DNA of 64,000 nt from Candidatus Angelobacter sp. Gp1-AA117 (lineage in GTDB: Bacteria; Acidobacteriota; Terriglobia; Terriglobales; Acidobacteriaceae). The DNA lies in NCBI GenBank assembly GCA_003223515.1, contig QHVI01000042.1, positions 1-64,000 on the forward strand, written 5' to 3'. A program made the position numbers and the translations under genes. Numbering within the stretch: position 1 is the stretch's first letter; every line of letters starts with the position of its first letter. A model generated the notes under the pieces. The model saw only the letters and a list, made by a program, of their open reading frames with translations, had not been told where the DNA came from and ran no database searches. Shown here in pieces: positions 26,746 through 34,242 of the stretch.

Positions 26746-26952
26746 ATGGACATTCTTTCCGCACAAACCGAAGACCAGATCAAAGATGATCTGGTCTTGC
26801 TGCATCGTATTTATCCCGATCTTGATCGCAAGCAGCTTCTTGAGGCCAAAGAGAACTTGGACCGCTATTTTGACTTGGCAGTCCGCATTTTCCTGCGGCT
26901 GGAGCAGAACGAATCTCCGCAACTGCTTGACCCCACCGAAGAGAATTCCTAA
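26746..26952 (+). CDS. Small helical hypothetical protein upstream of the recombinase
   Basis: 68 residues; TTGGAGC lies before ATG 26746. The centre is one helix-rich segment (DRKQLLEAKENLDRYFDLAV, then RIFLRLEQ). The gene ends 52 bases before the GTG start of the serine recombinase, in the same direction. It may be a small accessory (recombination directionality) factor, but this is guesswork from position. Confidence 0.6.
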   Translation: MDILSAQTEDQIKDDLVLLHRIYPDLDRKQLLEAKENLDRYFDLAVRIFLRLEQNESPQLLDPTEENS

Positions 26953-27004
26953 GATCCAGCTAAAGGTCGAATTCCTACCTAATCATTAAATTCACTTAAC
27001 GCAT

Positions 27005-28525
27005 GTGAGCAAAATTTACTATGCCTATACCCGCGTTTCAGACTCGCGGCAAGGTGAGGGCGTTTCCCTCACACAGCAGCTTGATGCGATTGAGCGGTAT
27101 GCTTCCAGGCAGGGTCTAAAAATTGTTGAGCATTTTGAAGAGCAGAAAACAGCCGCCAAACGCGGACGGCCAGTTTTCTCTAAAATGCTGCGCCTGCTGA
27201 AGGCTGGAAAAGCCTCTGGCGTGCTGATGCACAAGATTGATCGCTCTGCCAGAAACCTCAAAGATTGGGCCGAACTGGGCGAACTCATTGACAGTGGCAC
27301 CGAGGTTCACTTTGTCAACGAATCGCTGGATTTGAGTTCTCGCGGCGGCAGGCTCTCTGCTGATATTCAAGCGGTGGTCGCAGCTGATTACATCCGTAAT
27401 CTTCGGGAGGAAACAAAGAAAGGTTTCTATGGAAGGCTCAAGCAAGGCTTTTATCCAATGCCGGCTCCGCTCGGTTATCTCAATGCTGGCGCAGGAAAAC
27501 CCAAGACTCCCGACCCGGAACGCGCACCGCTTATCAAGAAAGCCTTTGAACTTTATGCCACCGGCAGGTACAGCCAGATGGCCTTGGGAGAGGAGCTGTA
27601 CCAATTCGGACTCAGAAAGAAGAACGGCAAGCGCCTTGACCAAAACACTCTTGGCCGGATTCTCCGCTCCCCTTTCTACATGGGCCTGATTCGCATCGAG
27701 AAAACCAACGAAACATATCTTGGGCTTCATCAGCCGCTAATCTCAAAGAGACTCTTTGAGCAAGTCCAGAAAGTGCTTTCGGGCAATTTCACCGCATCAA
27801 GAGTCAGGCACGACTTTCCTTTCCGGCAGCTCTTTTGGTGCAAGCTCTGCGGCAGAACACTCATTCCCGAGACTCAAAAAGGCCATGTATATTACCGCTG
27901 TCAGAACAAGCAATGTCCAACCAAGTGCATTCGCCAGGAACCGCTTGAAAAAGGAGTACTTGAAAAGCTTCTTGGAGTTGATCTCAGCCCCGAGCAGCAT
28001 GAATACCTCAAGGGAAAGTTTGACGAGTTCCAGCAGAATCGGGGGCAGAAATGTCGGCAGGCAATTGAAGCGGCAGAAATACAGCTTTCCCAAGTCAAAG
28101 ACAGGCTCAACCGTCTGACGGATGCCTATCTGGACAATGCTGTTGACAATGAAATATTTGAGGAACGCAAAACGGCGCTCCTGATGGAACGCCGTGGCAT
28201 TGAAGACCGGATTCAAGATTTGAAGAACGGATCGCCTGATTTGCCAAAGAAACTTGATCGCTTGCTCGAACTGCTCAAGAGCCCATATTTGCAGTATATT
28301 TCTGGCTCTCCGGACGAAAGAAAAGAACTGATTCAAAACGTCTGCTCGAACCGGACTTTAGCTGAGAAAACCCTTGAGATTTCGTATGCTTTGCCGTTCG
28401 ATCAGGTCGCTTTCTGCTTAAAAAATACATCTGGTGCCCCGTCTCGCCGTAACGCTCGAATGTGGGACAAGCTCGCGCTATTCCTATTCAACTTTGTGAA
28501 GAAAACAGAGGAAGGAAGAGAATAA
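27005..28525 (+). CDS. Large serine recombinase
   Basis: 506 residues, GTG start. The resolvase catalytic domain (1-145) has Arg10 and Ser12 in YTRVSDSRQ and the second arginine cluster in KIDRSARN (77-84). The recombinase DNA-binding domain follows (about 150-260, YPMPAPLGYLN and LGRILRSPFYMGLI). The zinc ribbon has Cys279, Cys282, Cys299 and Cys304 or Cys308. A coiled coil spans about 340-400. This is the standard design of phiC31/TndX-like enzymes that insert or remove large elements. The C-terminal coding end is duplicated 500 bases downstream, and the module is flanked by 30-bp repeats, both consistent with its own insertion history inside the island. Confidence 0.9.
   Translation: MSKIYYAYTRVSDSRQGEGVSLTQQLDAIERYASRQGLKIVEHFEEQKTAAKRGRPVFSKMLRLLKAGKASGVLMHKIDRSARNLKDWAELGELIDSGTEVHFVNESLDLSSRGGRLSADIQAVVAADYIRNLREETKKGFYGRLKQGFYPMPAPLGYLNAGAGKPKTPDPERAPLIKKAFELYATGRYSQMALGEELYQFGLRKKNGKRLDQNTLGRILRSPFYMGLIRIEKTNETYLGLHQPLISKRLFEQVQKVLSGNFTASRVRHDFPFRQLFWCKLCGRTLIPETQKGHVYYRCQNKQCPTKCIRQEPLEKGVLEKLLGVDLSPEQHEYLKGKFDEFQQNRGQKCRQAIEAAEIQLSQVKDRLNRLTDAYLDNAVDNEIFEERKTALLMERRGIEDRIQDLKNGSPDLPKKLDRLLELLKSPYLQYISGSPDERKELIQNVCSNRTLAEKTLEISYALPFDQVAFCLKNTSGAPSRRNARMWDKLALFLFNFVKKTEEGRE
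28432..28476. repeat. 45-bp direct repeat, copy inside the recombinase 3' end
   Basis: Matches 42 of 45 positions of 28953-28997. It encodes GAPSRRNARMWDKLA, the end of the recombinase. The two copies bracket a 94-residue gene on the other strand. It may be an attachment-like core or the mark of an older recombinase gene. Confidence 0.6.
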
Positions 28526-28564
28526 ATTGATGGGCTGGACCTCCAGAAAGAAAATCCAGCACCA

Positions 28565-28849
28565 TTAATCTGATCGACGCATAGATCGACAGCCTACCAT
28601 GACAAGATTATTTTGATCGCGATAGTGGTCTACCTTTCGCCTGGTTTCCATATAAGTATCGCCTGTAAATGTTGCTACGAGCTCCCCATCAGGCACCTCA
28701 GAAGGCCCAAGCGGATCCTCTGCATTGTCCCAAGCTTCGGTGTAAACTTCATAATCAAACATCCTGTGGGGACCGCGATAAAGCTTATATATGCCACAAC
28801 GATCGCTGTCTATCATGGTCCGTCTCCACGTCTTTCTCCATTCCTCCAT
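28565..28849 (-). CDS. Small hypothetical protein between the recombinase and its duplicated tail
   Basis: 94 residues; GAGGAGAG lies 6-8 bases before ATG 28849. Rich in charged and aromatic residues (YKLYRGPHRMFDYEVYTEAW), with a C-terminal MVGCRSMRRSD. It converges on the recombinase, with a weak GCTGGA/TCCAGC hairpin between the stops. It is the only gene between the two 45-bp repeats. Not recognised. Confidence 0.5.
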   Translation of the reverse strand: MEEWRKTWRRTMIDSDRCGIYKLYRGPHRMFDYEVYTEAWDNAEDPLGPSEVPDGELVATFTGDTYMETRRKVDHYRDQNNLVMVGCRSMRRSD

Positions 28850-28920
28850 ACATCTCTCCTCTCAAATCACTTTAGAAATTCACCATCGTGATTTTGATGA
28901 CGAATTTCTTTTGAAATTCA

Positions 28921-28955
28921 AGAGGTGAAAAGTTGAATAAAATTCAACATTTTGG
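28921..28955. repeat. 30-bp island repeat, copy 2
   Basis: Contains AGGTGAAAAGTTGAATAAAA followed by TTCAACATTTT, including the palindrome TTGAATAAAATTCAA. It directly abuts the duplicated recombinase tail at 28954. Related to copies at 26199 and 29147. Confidence 0.5.
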
Positions 28956-29046
28956 TGCCCCGTCTCGCTGTAACGCTCGAATGTGGGACAGCCTCGCTGA
29001 ATTCCTCTACGAGTTCTTTCTCAAAGGTCGAGATGTGAGAGCTTGA
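28954..29046 (+). pseudogene. Detached C-terminal end of a serine recombinase gene
   Basis: 31 codons in frame to TGA: GAPSRCNARMWDSLAEFLYE then FFLKGRDVRA. It is similar but not identical to the end of the intact recombinase (GAPSRRNARMWDKLALFLFN). The rest of the gene is missing; upstream DNA is the 30-bp repeat. It is the tail of a second, related recombinase whose body was lost or swapped. Confidence 0.65.
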
Positions 29047-29146
29047 TTGTCCGGTAAGCTGCAACATCGTTAATACGCAGTCGCCTGCGGGGGGCTTTGA
29101 GTGTAGGCTTACTCTAACTTTGCCAGAAAAGCGATAGCCGATCAAG

Positions 29147-29178
29147 GCGTGAAAACTTGAACAGAATTCAACAAATTG
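29147..29178. repeat. 30-bp island repeat, copy 3
   Basis: GCGTGAAAACTTGAACAGAA followed by TTCAACAAATTG. It is the closest match to the copy at 26199, in the same orientation, about 2.95 kb away. It lies just downstream of the HipA-like kinase stop (29192). The pair may mark the limits of the recombinase module. Confidence 0.55.
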
Positions 29179-29191
29179 TTTATTAGTCAGC

Positions 29192-30061
29192 CTAAAGCAA
29201 TACCTTCGTTTTCCAGTCTGGAAACGGCTGGTGTGAGCATTGGCGGAACTGCAAGATGAGACTGCGCACACTCAATTGTCGCTTGTACAAGGATTCAACC
29301 AAGCAGCAGAGACCGTCGTGATCATATTGATACCATTCCGGCGGGATTTCAGAAGCAAGATTCCAGAGCACGGTGCAATCAAGACTCTCGATTGATGAAA
29401 GTGTCGGCTCGAATGATTCCCAACCATCGACACCGGAGTATACATAATACTGGTGATAGGTTCCGAGCAAAGGCAAGTCTGGAAAGTTCCACGCTGCCGC
29501 ATTGAAGCAATACCCGTGGTCAATAAATGTGGCTTCGTACTGCTGCCCATTTGAGCGGCGTATGAACAGAACCTGTCGAGCATCGCAGTTCCCAAGCCAT
29601 TTATCGAAAGCCAGAATTCGCCAAAAGTCCTGCCTATTTATCACCCTTTCAAATGCAGCTTTCGGCAAATCTTCAAATACCCGGTCTTGCCAAAGATCAG
29701 CAGCATACCGTGTACCTAATTGCAGTCCGCTTAGGCAAGGAATAATTCTGCCTTCTAGCTCGATTCTCAGCCTTGGATTGTCCTCGACAAGATTCTCTGG
29801 TACGGCAATGATTTTCACCTCTGAGACTGGAAGACCAAGAAGACGAGCGATTCGCATCGCAAAGAATTCGTTGGCAAGAACCCTGATGTGCTGCGGATTA
29901 TTCTGGAACTTCGTTATGTAAAGATGGCCATCAGATGCAGCTAGGAGATGAGCCTGGCTTCCGCCGCGCATTCTGCGAATGTGCTGAACTGCCGTAGGAG
30001 CCGCGTAAGGTTGTTTCCAGATACTCGGATTGGGAGCCTGATGAGCCGCCATTTCACCCAT
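29192..30061 (-). CDS. HipA-like kinase (HipA_2 type)
   Basis: 289 residues from ATG 30061; a longer frame to 30124 includes a putative operator and is less likely. Kinase-like features are the glycine-loop region RRMRGGSQAHLL, the nucleotide-contacting Lys in LYITKFQNNPQH, the catalytic loop FDKWLGNCDARQ (N-x-D) and the metal-binding FIDHGYCF (DHG). The family is shorter than HipA of E. coli, usually lacks a HipB partner, and is of unsettled substrate. Here it lies downstream of and in line with the XRE-ImmA pair, so it may belong to the same stress or maintenance circuit of the island. Confidence 0.75.
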   Translation of the reverse strand: MGEMAAHQAPNPSIWKQPYAAPTAVQHIRRMRGGSQAHLLAASDGHLYITKFQNNPQHIRVLANEFFAMRIARLLGLPVSEVKIIAVPENLVEDNPRLRIELEGRIIPCLSGLQLGTRYAADLWQDRVFEDLPKAAFERVINRQDFWRILAFDKWLGNCDARQVLFIRRSNGQQYEATFIDHGYCFNAAAWNFPDLPLLGTYHQYYVYSGVDGWESFEPTLSSIESLDCTVLWNLASEIPPEWYQYDHDGLCCLVESLYKRQLSVRSLILQFRQCSHQPFPDWKTKVLL

Positions 30062-30120
30062 AATCTTGTCCGCTTTGAAGTCCACCAAAATTATGCGATT
30101 TTCGTGGACGGTTATATACG

Positions 30121-30170
30121 GCAAGAGGTCTGGATGCTACCGCGAAAGAAAAAAGAAATGCAAGAGGTCT
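30121..30170 (-). promoter_or_regulatory. Direct repeat in the HipA-like gene promoter region
   Basis: GCAAGAGGTCT occurs at 30121-30131 and again at 30160-30170, 39 bases apart (close to four helical turns). On the minus strand a TTGCAT and TAGCAT pair with an 18-base spacer lies between and beside them, a possible sigma-70 promoter. This is a candidate repressor site for the kinase gene. Confidence 0.4.
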
Positions 30171-30221
30171 TCAGAAAAAATTGTGCCTTTACCCAAACGA
30201 GCCTTGGTTTTCCCTGACAAA

Positions 30222-31238
30222 CTACACCGGAACTACGAGTGCCTGCACCGAACCCGAATTCAATCTTGCAGATACTTTAACAGGACGTCGCGGCAACCGT
30301 GTCCCATCGCTGGAATTCCACCAAGCTAAATCCTCAATGGCTTCGTCATATGCGACAGAATTTGTGAAAACTCTATTGATTACTGATTTCTGAGGAATAC
30401 GCATATTCGGAAAGATTTTCAGTTTTGCATTCCGTGCAGGTTCATTGGTAGAAATTTTCACCGCTCGTAACACGGGCTGGGGCTGCTCCTTGAATTCAAA
30501 CGAGGATTGATTAAGGCCAAGCCTGTCCTGCTTCCGCAATGCTGGAGATGCATCAATCAAAACGCATGGAGTAGGCCAACTGTGAGTAAAACCAATCACG
30601 GAAGCCTGATTACTTGCCTCTGGACAAAGCCGATCCTTCAACTCTTGAATCTTGTTGAAAGAAATTTCACCCGACGCATGTTTCTGGACTATTTCAGGCA
30701 AGAACCCAAGCTTCCCGGCAATCACGTCCATTACCGCCTCTTCGGGGTCTTTTTGGTTGGCAATAGAATGGCTCCGGCAGAATTTAAGGCGCATTTGTGG
30801 CGTGAGGGTAAACAAGTGAGCGAGCTCGTGCCACTTTGAGAAGTAACAGCGCCAAGCCTTAGTGCCACGGAAGTCAATGAGTGACACAAATTTCCGATCA
30901 TGCTTCTTGGGATTCAAGAGTCTAAACGTGATGGCATACACATCGTCAGTTAATTGAAGCTCAAGGTCTGCAAAGCCTATCTCACTGCGGGTCAAATATT
31001 TTGATTTGATCTCTCCCAGATCTGCGTCTGATCGAATTTCAATAAAATGAGTATCCAGCCGTGCCGCAGCCATATCAAGGCTCTCCTGCAACGTGCTGCA
31101 CGGAAACTCCCGCAGGAACTGTCCCATTTGCTTTCTGGCAAACTCAACAATTGCGCTTACGGGATCATCCTTAGGTTTAAGACCCAAGTCTGTGGCCAAC
31201 TTCCAGACTTGGGGTGATTTCGTAAGACGAGAATTCAT
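30222..31238 (-). CDS. ImmA/IrrE-family zinc peptidase
   Basis: 338 residues. The zinc site is HELAH (137-141) in SKWHELAHLFTLTP, with acidic residues in DPEEAVMDVIAG (164-175) supplying the third ligand. Such peptidases cut their partner XRE repressor when an inducing signal is sensed, as in ICEBs1 ImmA/ImmR. The last 140 residues are a tail of unknown role. The start overlaps the stop of the XRE gene by 4 bases (ATGA), the usual pair order. It likely controls island genes, possibly the right-end operon starting at 31857. Confidence 0.82.
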   Translation of the reverse strand: MNSRLTKSPQVWKLATDLGLKPKDDPVSAIVEFARKQMGQFLREFPCSTLQESLDMAAARLDTHFIEIRSDADLGEIKSKYLTRSEIGFADLELQLTDDVYAITFRLLNPKKHDRKFVSLIDFRGTKAWRCYFSKWHELAHLFTLTPQMRLKFCRSHSIANQKDPEEAVMDVIAGKLGFLPEIVQKHASGEISFNKIQELKDRLCPEASNQASVIGFTHSWPTPCVLIDASPALRKQDRLGLNQSSFEFKEQPQPVLRAVKISTNEPARNAKLKIFPNMRIPQKSVINRVFTNSVAYDEAIEDLAWWNSSDGTRLPRRPVKVSARLNSGSVQALVVPV

Positions 31239-31648
31239 TTGTTGTACACCTTTTTTATGGCTTCATGCAGCTGCTTCCACTCTTCCTTGCTGGGTTGACG
31301 TTTGAATGTGTTTCCTCGATTGCCAACAACAGAATTATGAGCAGCCAACACTCTCATAGTCTCATTGAATGACCAATGCTCCTCAGCAGCAACAGCAGAT
31401 AACGTTGGGGGAATTTCGACAGGTTTTCGTTCCCGTTCTTCCTTCCCAATTTCGCCCTTCAATAAATAATCAAGTGATACACCCAAAGCATTGGAAATCT
31501 TCAGTACACTTTCAGCGCTTGGGGTTGCTTTGTTATTCTCCACTTCGCTCAGAAAACTCCGACTGAGCCCCGTTTTTTCTGCAAGTTTTTCTAACGTCCA
31601 GCCACGCTCCTCTCTGACCTCTCGGATTCGGTCGCCAAGAGTGGGCAT
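31235..31648 (-). CDS. XRE repressor, partner of ImmA
   Basis: 137 residues from ATG 31648 with GGAGGAG 5-7 bases upstream; the 14 codons further upstream are unlikely to be translated. The N-terminal Cro/C1 helix-turn-helix (LEKLAEKTGLSRSFLSEVEN) is followed by a linker and a C-terminal helical region (about 85-137), probably for dimerisation and ImmA cleavage. Divergent from the operon at 31857. Several palindromes in the divergent region are candidate operators. Confidence 0.85.
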   Translation of the reverse strand: MPTLGDRIREVREERGWTLEKLAEKTGLSRSFLSEVENNKATPSAESVLKISNALGVSLDYLLKGEIGKEERERKPVEIPPTLSAVAAEEHWSFNETMRVLAAHNSVVGNRGNTFKRQPSKEEWKQLHEAIKKVYNK

Positions 31649-31688
31649 TCGGCTCCTCCAATTTGTCCGGCTGACCCGTGATCGTAGC

Positions 31689-31776
31689 ACGAATATTGTT
31701 CGTAATACCGCAAGTTTTTACTTGACGGGTTTATGGCATGTTCGGTATAAATGTCAAAAGTTCGCTATAAGCGAAC
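31689..31776. promoter_or_regulatory. Operator region between the XRE repressor and the right-end operon
   Basis: Two palindromes with the same half-site: ACGAATATTGTTCGT (31689-31703) and the perfect 17-mer GTTCGCTATAAGCGAAC (31760-31776). A single half-site GTTCGG lies at 31740-31745. The half-site (A/G)TTCG matches across all three. One half-site overlaps the -10 of the rightward promoter, so the XRE protein likely represses it and itself. Confidence 0.75.
31722..31751 (+). promoter_or_regulatory. Sigma-70-type promoter of the right-end operon
   Basis: -35 TTGACG (31722-31727), 18-base spacer, -10 TATAAA (31746-31751). It reads toward the DUF3892 gene at 31857, with a leader of roughly 100 bases that contains the strongest palindrome of the region. 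Confidence 0.7.
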
Positions 31777-31856
31777 AACTTTGATCCCACAGCTGGTCAA
31801 AGAAGTTGTTTTCTCGCTTGGGAATCATTCGGTGAGATTTGGAGGAGGTATTGAGT

Positions 31857-32153
31857 ATGGCTGTTCATCAGGTTACCTGCATTAACAAAAGGGGCGGTCA
31901 TTACAATCCCCACGAGCGAATCCAGTACATTGGCAACGAGTCAGGTGGATGGCGGTTGTCGGAAGACGCTGCGATAAGACGGATACTGAATAGCACGGAT
32001 TCCTTTTACACATTCGTCAATGGCAGGAGAGCTAATGTGATCGTCGCGGAGCATAATGGTCGTCGGTACCTGAAAACTGATGCGGACGGATATGCGCCAG
32101 ACAACCTGCTCAGCTTAGGAGAATGCGCAGGTGCATGCAAGATAATTGAATAA
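31857..32153 (+). CDS. DUF3892 family protein
   Basis: 98 residues from ATG 31857 with GGAGGAGG 8 bases upstream. The pattern VTCINKRGGHYNPHERIQYI, then W-x-L-S-x-x-A-x-x-x-I, then RRYLKTDADGYAPDNLLSL and a final C-x-x-A-C, is characteristic of DUF3892. These are small single-domain proteins of unknown function, frequent next to mobile elements. It is the first gene after the regulated promoter at 31722. Confidence 0.8.
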   Translation: MAVHQVTCINKRGGHYNPHERIQYIGNESGGWRLSEDAAIRRILNSTDSFYTFVNGRRANVIVAEHNGRRYLKTDADGYAPDNLLSLGECAGACKIIE

Positions 32154-32192
32154 TCAAGGCTGCTAAAAGCAGCATCAGGGAGGTTACTAGCT

Positions 32193-32348
32193 ATGGACAG
32201 ATATAAAGTCCTGAAAGGCACTACGGAAAACGCCCTTCAACAGCAGCTTAACGAGGCTGCCAAGCAGGGCTTCAAACCCGTGCTTATGAGCTGTTCTGAC
32301 GGATTTGGCATCGTGGTGATCTTGGAAAACGAACGCCCGCAACACTAG
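32193..32348 (+). CDS. Small DUF4177-like protein
   Basis: 51 residues, ATG 32193-32195 preceded by AGGGAGG. The sequence has the form YKVLKGTTENALQQQLNEAA, then KQGFKPVLMS and GIVVILE, i.e. strand-helix-strand-strand, as in DUF4177-type one-domain proteins. Follows DUF3892 by 39 bases in the same direction. Function unknown. Confidence 0.6.
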   Translation: MDRYKVLKGTTENALQQQLNEAAKQGFKPVLMSCSDGFGIVVILENERPQH

Positions 32349-32405
32349 GCAGGTACACAACTTTATTAAACAGCTATCTGATGCTCGATAAACAAGGAGG
32401 ATTCA

Positions 32406-32621
32406 ATGAGCAAGCATTGTGAAACTGGACTAGATGGTCGCTGTCGTGATGCAGATGGCGAAATTCGGCATAAACGCGGAGATACACTTGTCGGCACCTT
32501 ACGTGACGAATATGGGTCGAATTTCGCTCCCGGTGTCCGCTCAGACATGCGGCTGGACACATTACTTGAGCAAAGTGGAGCAAATTCACTCAGCGACTAT
32601 TTGCGAAATCAAAACAAATGA
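32406..32621 (+). CDS. Small hypothetical island protein
   Basis: 71 residues; AAGGAGG lies 7 bases before ATG 32406. Strongly charged first half (DGRCRDADGEIRHKRGDTLV) and a helical end (LDTLLEQSGANSLSDYLRNQ). No family known to me. A typical short orphan gene in the row behind the DUF3892 promoter. Confidence 0.6.
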   Translation: MSKHCETGLDGRCRDADGEIRHKRGDTLVGTLRDEYGSNFAPGVRSDMRLDTLLEQSGANSLSDYLRNQNK

Positions 32622-32733
32622 CAAACTAGCAAGAATCGGAGCATTGGTCTCTTGAGTCGGGTGTAATTGAACCGCGAACAAGTGGACGTGCATGCACCTA
32701 ATGATCCGCACGTAGAAATAAAGGAGAGATTCA

Positions 32734-32916
32734 ATGAGCAAAGGCAGTAAAACTTTGGCGATGCCAGCAGTACTGGGGGTCAGTGGCATTCTCTTGATCT
32801 GCTGGCTTCAGTCGAATCCGAATTGTGATAAAGGATGCCGCACGCAGCTGGAACATCTCAAGGAACATTTGGCCGTGGACTTGATTAAGCTGTTGCTCGC
32901 TCAATTCGGTTTGTGA
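32734..32916 (+). CDS. Small membrane-anchored or secreted peptide, hypothetical
   Basis: 60 residues; AAAGGAGAG lies before ATG 32734, and the start MSKGSKTL follows the same leader pattern (GATTCAATGAGCAA) as the gene at 32406. A hydrophobic stretch (about 9-25, AMPAVLGVSGILLICWL) could be a signal or membrane segment. Two Cys follow (CDKGC) and an amphipathic helix ends the protein. Unrecognised. Confidence 0.5.
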   Translation: MSKGSKTLAMPAVLGVSGILLICWLQSNPNCDKGCRTQLEHLKEHLAVDLIKLLLAQFGL

Positions 32917-33038
32917 TTCTGTTGTTGTTGCGAAGTGTGAAAACTGCCACTCATTGGGAAAGGCGCGCAAACTTTCTGAAAGATGACTCAGAAAATTCGA
33001 TATAATTGAGCAAATTTTGCCAGGTTAGGAGAATTTTT

Positions 33039-33245
33039 GTGCCAAAGTACACTCGGAATACAGGTAAACAATGGAGTCCTGCGGACGTTAAGCAATTGAA
33101 GCAACTAGCCAAAGGCAACACCCCAACGCGAGTTATTGGCTTGAAATTGGGACGTACCGAAGATGCTGTTTATAGCAAAGCATCTCAAGAAGGCATCAGC
33201 CTCTCACCAACGAATCAATCACCATACGGCACTAAGAAAAAGTAA
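33039..33245 (+). CDS. Small Myb/SANT-like HTH protein
   Basis: 68 residues, GTG start at 33039 with AGGAG 7 bases upstream. The sequence WSPADVKQLKQLAKGNTPTR followed by VIGLKLGRTEDAVYSKASQEG has the SANT/Myb-like pattern of a Trp-led helix and a recognition helix ending in A-V-x-S-K-A. The C-terminus is SPTNQSPYGTKKK. Similar short proteins are widespread in bacteria and probably bind DNA. It is the last intact gene of the right-end row. Confidence 0.7.
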   Translation: MPKYTRNTGKQWSPADVKQLKQLAKGNTPTRVIGLKLGRTEDAVYSKASQEGISLSPTNQSPYGTKKK

Positions 33246-33260
33246 TTGTGGAGGTGAATC

Positions 33261-33473
33261 GTGGGGTTTGAAATCAGAGGATTAGACGAATTCAAAAAAT
33301 AACTCGATAGTTTTTGCCAAAAGGTCGAGCGGTTAAACGGCTCACATCAAGTCCCGATTGCAGATTTGCTGACACCATCATTTCTGACAAGGTGCAGTCG
33401 TTTTGGATCTTTGGATGAAATGATCCAGGCAAGCGGGTTCTCAAAGTTGAATCCGGAGCAACACTTCATTTGA
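33261..33473 (+). pseudogene. Decayed small gene with an in-frame stop
   Basis: GTG 33261, ribosome-binding site GGAGGTG. After 13 codons (MGFEIRGLDEFKK) a TAA at 33300-33302 interrupts the frame, which stays open for 56 more codons (LDSFCQKVERLNGSHQVPIA, then DLLTPSFL, then FGSLDEMIQASGF) to TGA 33471-33473. The reading frame on both sides of the stop reads as one protein of a small family I associate with mobile elements, and the 3' part also seems cut short. A single AAA or GAA to TAA change explains the break. Confidence 0.65.
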
Positions 33474-33704
33474 CAGTTGACGCGCGATGCTTGAGTCAGC
33501 CGCTGGTGACTGGACAAGAAAACAACTTGAAATTTGATTTTTTCGGCAAACTCCTCAGTCTACTTCCTACTCCTACTTTAATTTTCAAATGAGAACTTTT
33601 CGGAATTCCTCCTGGAGCAAATTCGTGAGGAAAACAGTGTCGCATTTTTACCTACGGCGGGATTTTTCAGGACTTCGGAAGGCTTGTAAGTTACTGAAAA
33701 TAAA

Positions 33705-33755
<51 letters not shown>

Positions 33756-33799
33756 TTAATCGCTTATTGAATTCTATGAAGTTTCCTGTTTCTAAGTGA

Positions 33800-34102
33800 T
33801 TGATATTGAATCCTTTGCGTGCCGCTGGAATCGGATTCGCAATCGGCGCTGCCCGCCTCCCATGGCCCGGATGGTTGGTTGGCCTGGTGTTCGGATTGCT
33901 GCTGAGTATCCCTGATGCCATCATCACGAAAGCCTATGCGCCCATTATTGGCATGGGCGCAATCGGGGGGCAGTTATTGGATTTCTTATATCAAGATTCG
34001 GACACTAGATGCGACCCTGTGGAAATCGAAAATGGCCCACTACCGGCGAAAACAAGACTTTGGACAGTCAAGACGTGGGCTGACCCGAGATGGAGTCTTT
34101 GA
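33800..34102 (+). pseudogene. Fragment of a membrane protein gene next to the island end
   Basis: About 100 codons. The first 55 residues read as a glycine-rich membrane protein (FAIGAARLPWPGWLVGLVFG, LLLSIPDAIITKAYAPIIGM), of a type seen in small two-helix or three-helix hypothetical proteins. The N-terminal start is missing because the frame emerges from the attachment repeat, and the last 40 residues look like out-of-frame sequence. It is probably a host gene cut by integration. Confidence 0.4.
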
Positions 34103-34192
34103 GGAAGAACGGCGGGTTACAGGTGGCATGGTGCGATCGTCAGGATTTGCGGCTAACTAAGCTTCTCAGGACTTTCGGCAGCGGGCAATGAT

Positions 34193-34220
34193 AAAAAAGA
34201 GCGCCCGGACCTCAGGCGCT
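34193..34220 (-). terminator. Intrinsic terminator after the SCO1 gene
   Basis: On the minus strand AGCGCC (34220-34215), loop TGAGGTCCG, GGCGCT, then a run of T residues (34198-34193). Located 22 bases beyond the SCO1 stop codon. Ends the multicopper oxidase-SCO1 unit. Confidence 0.85.
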
Positions 34221-34242
34221 AATGAGTGACAGTGTCAGCCGT

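Noticed and set aside
29192-30061. Classical HipBA toxin-antitoxin pair
   Set aside because: The upstream XRE protein pairs with ImmA (4-base overlap) and is over 1 kb away from the kinase; no HipB-like gene adjoins it.
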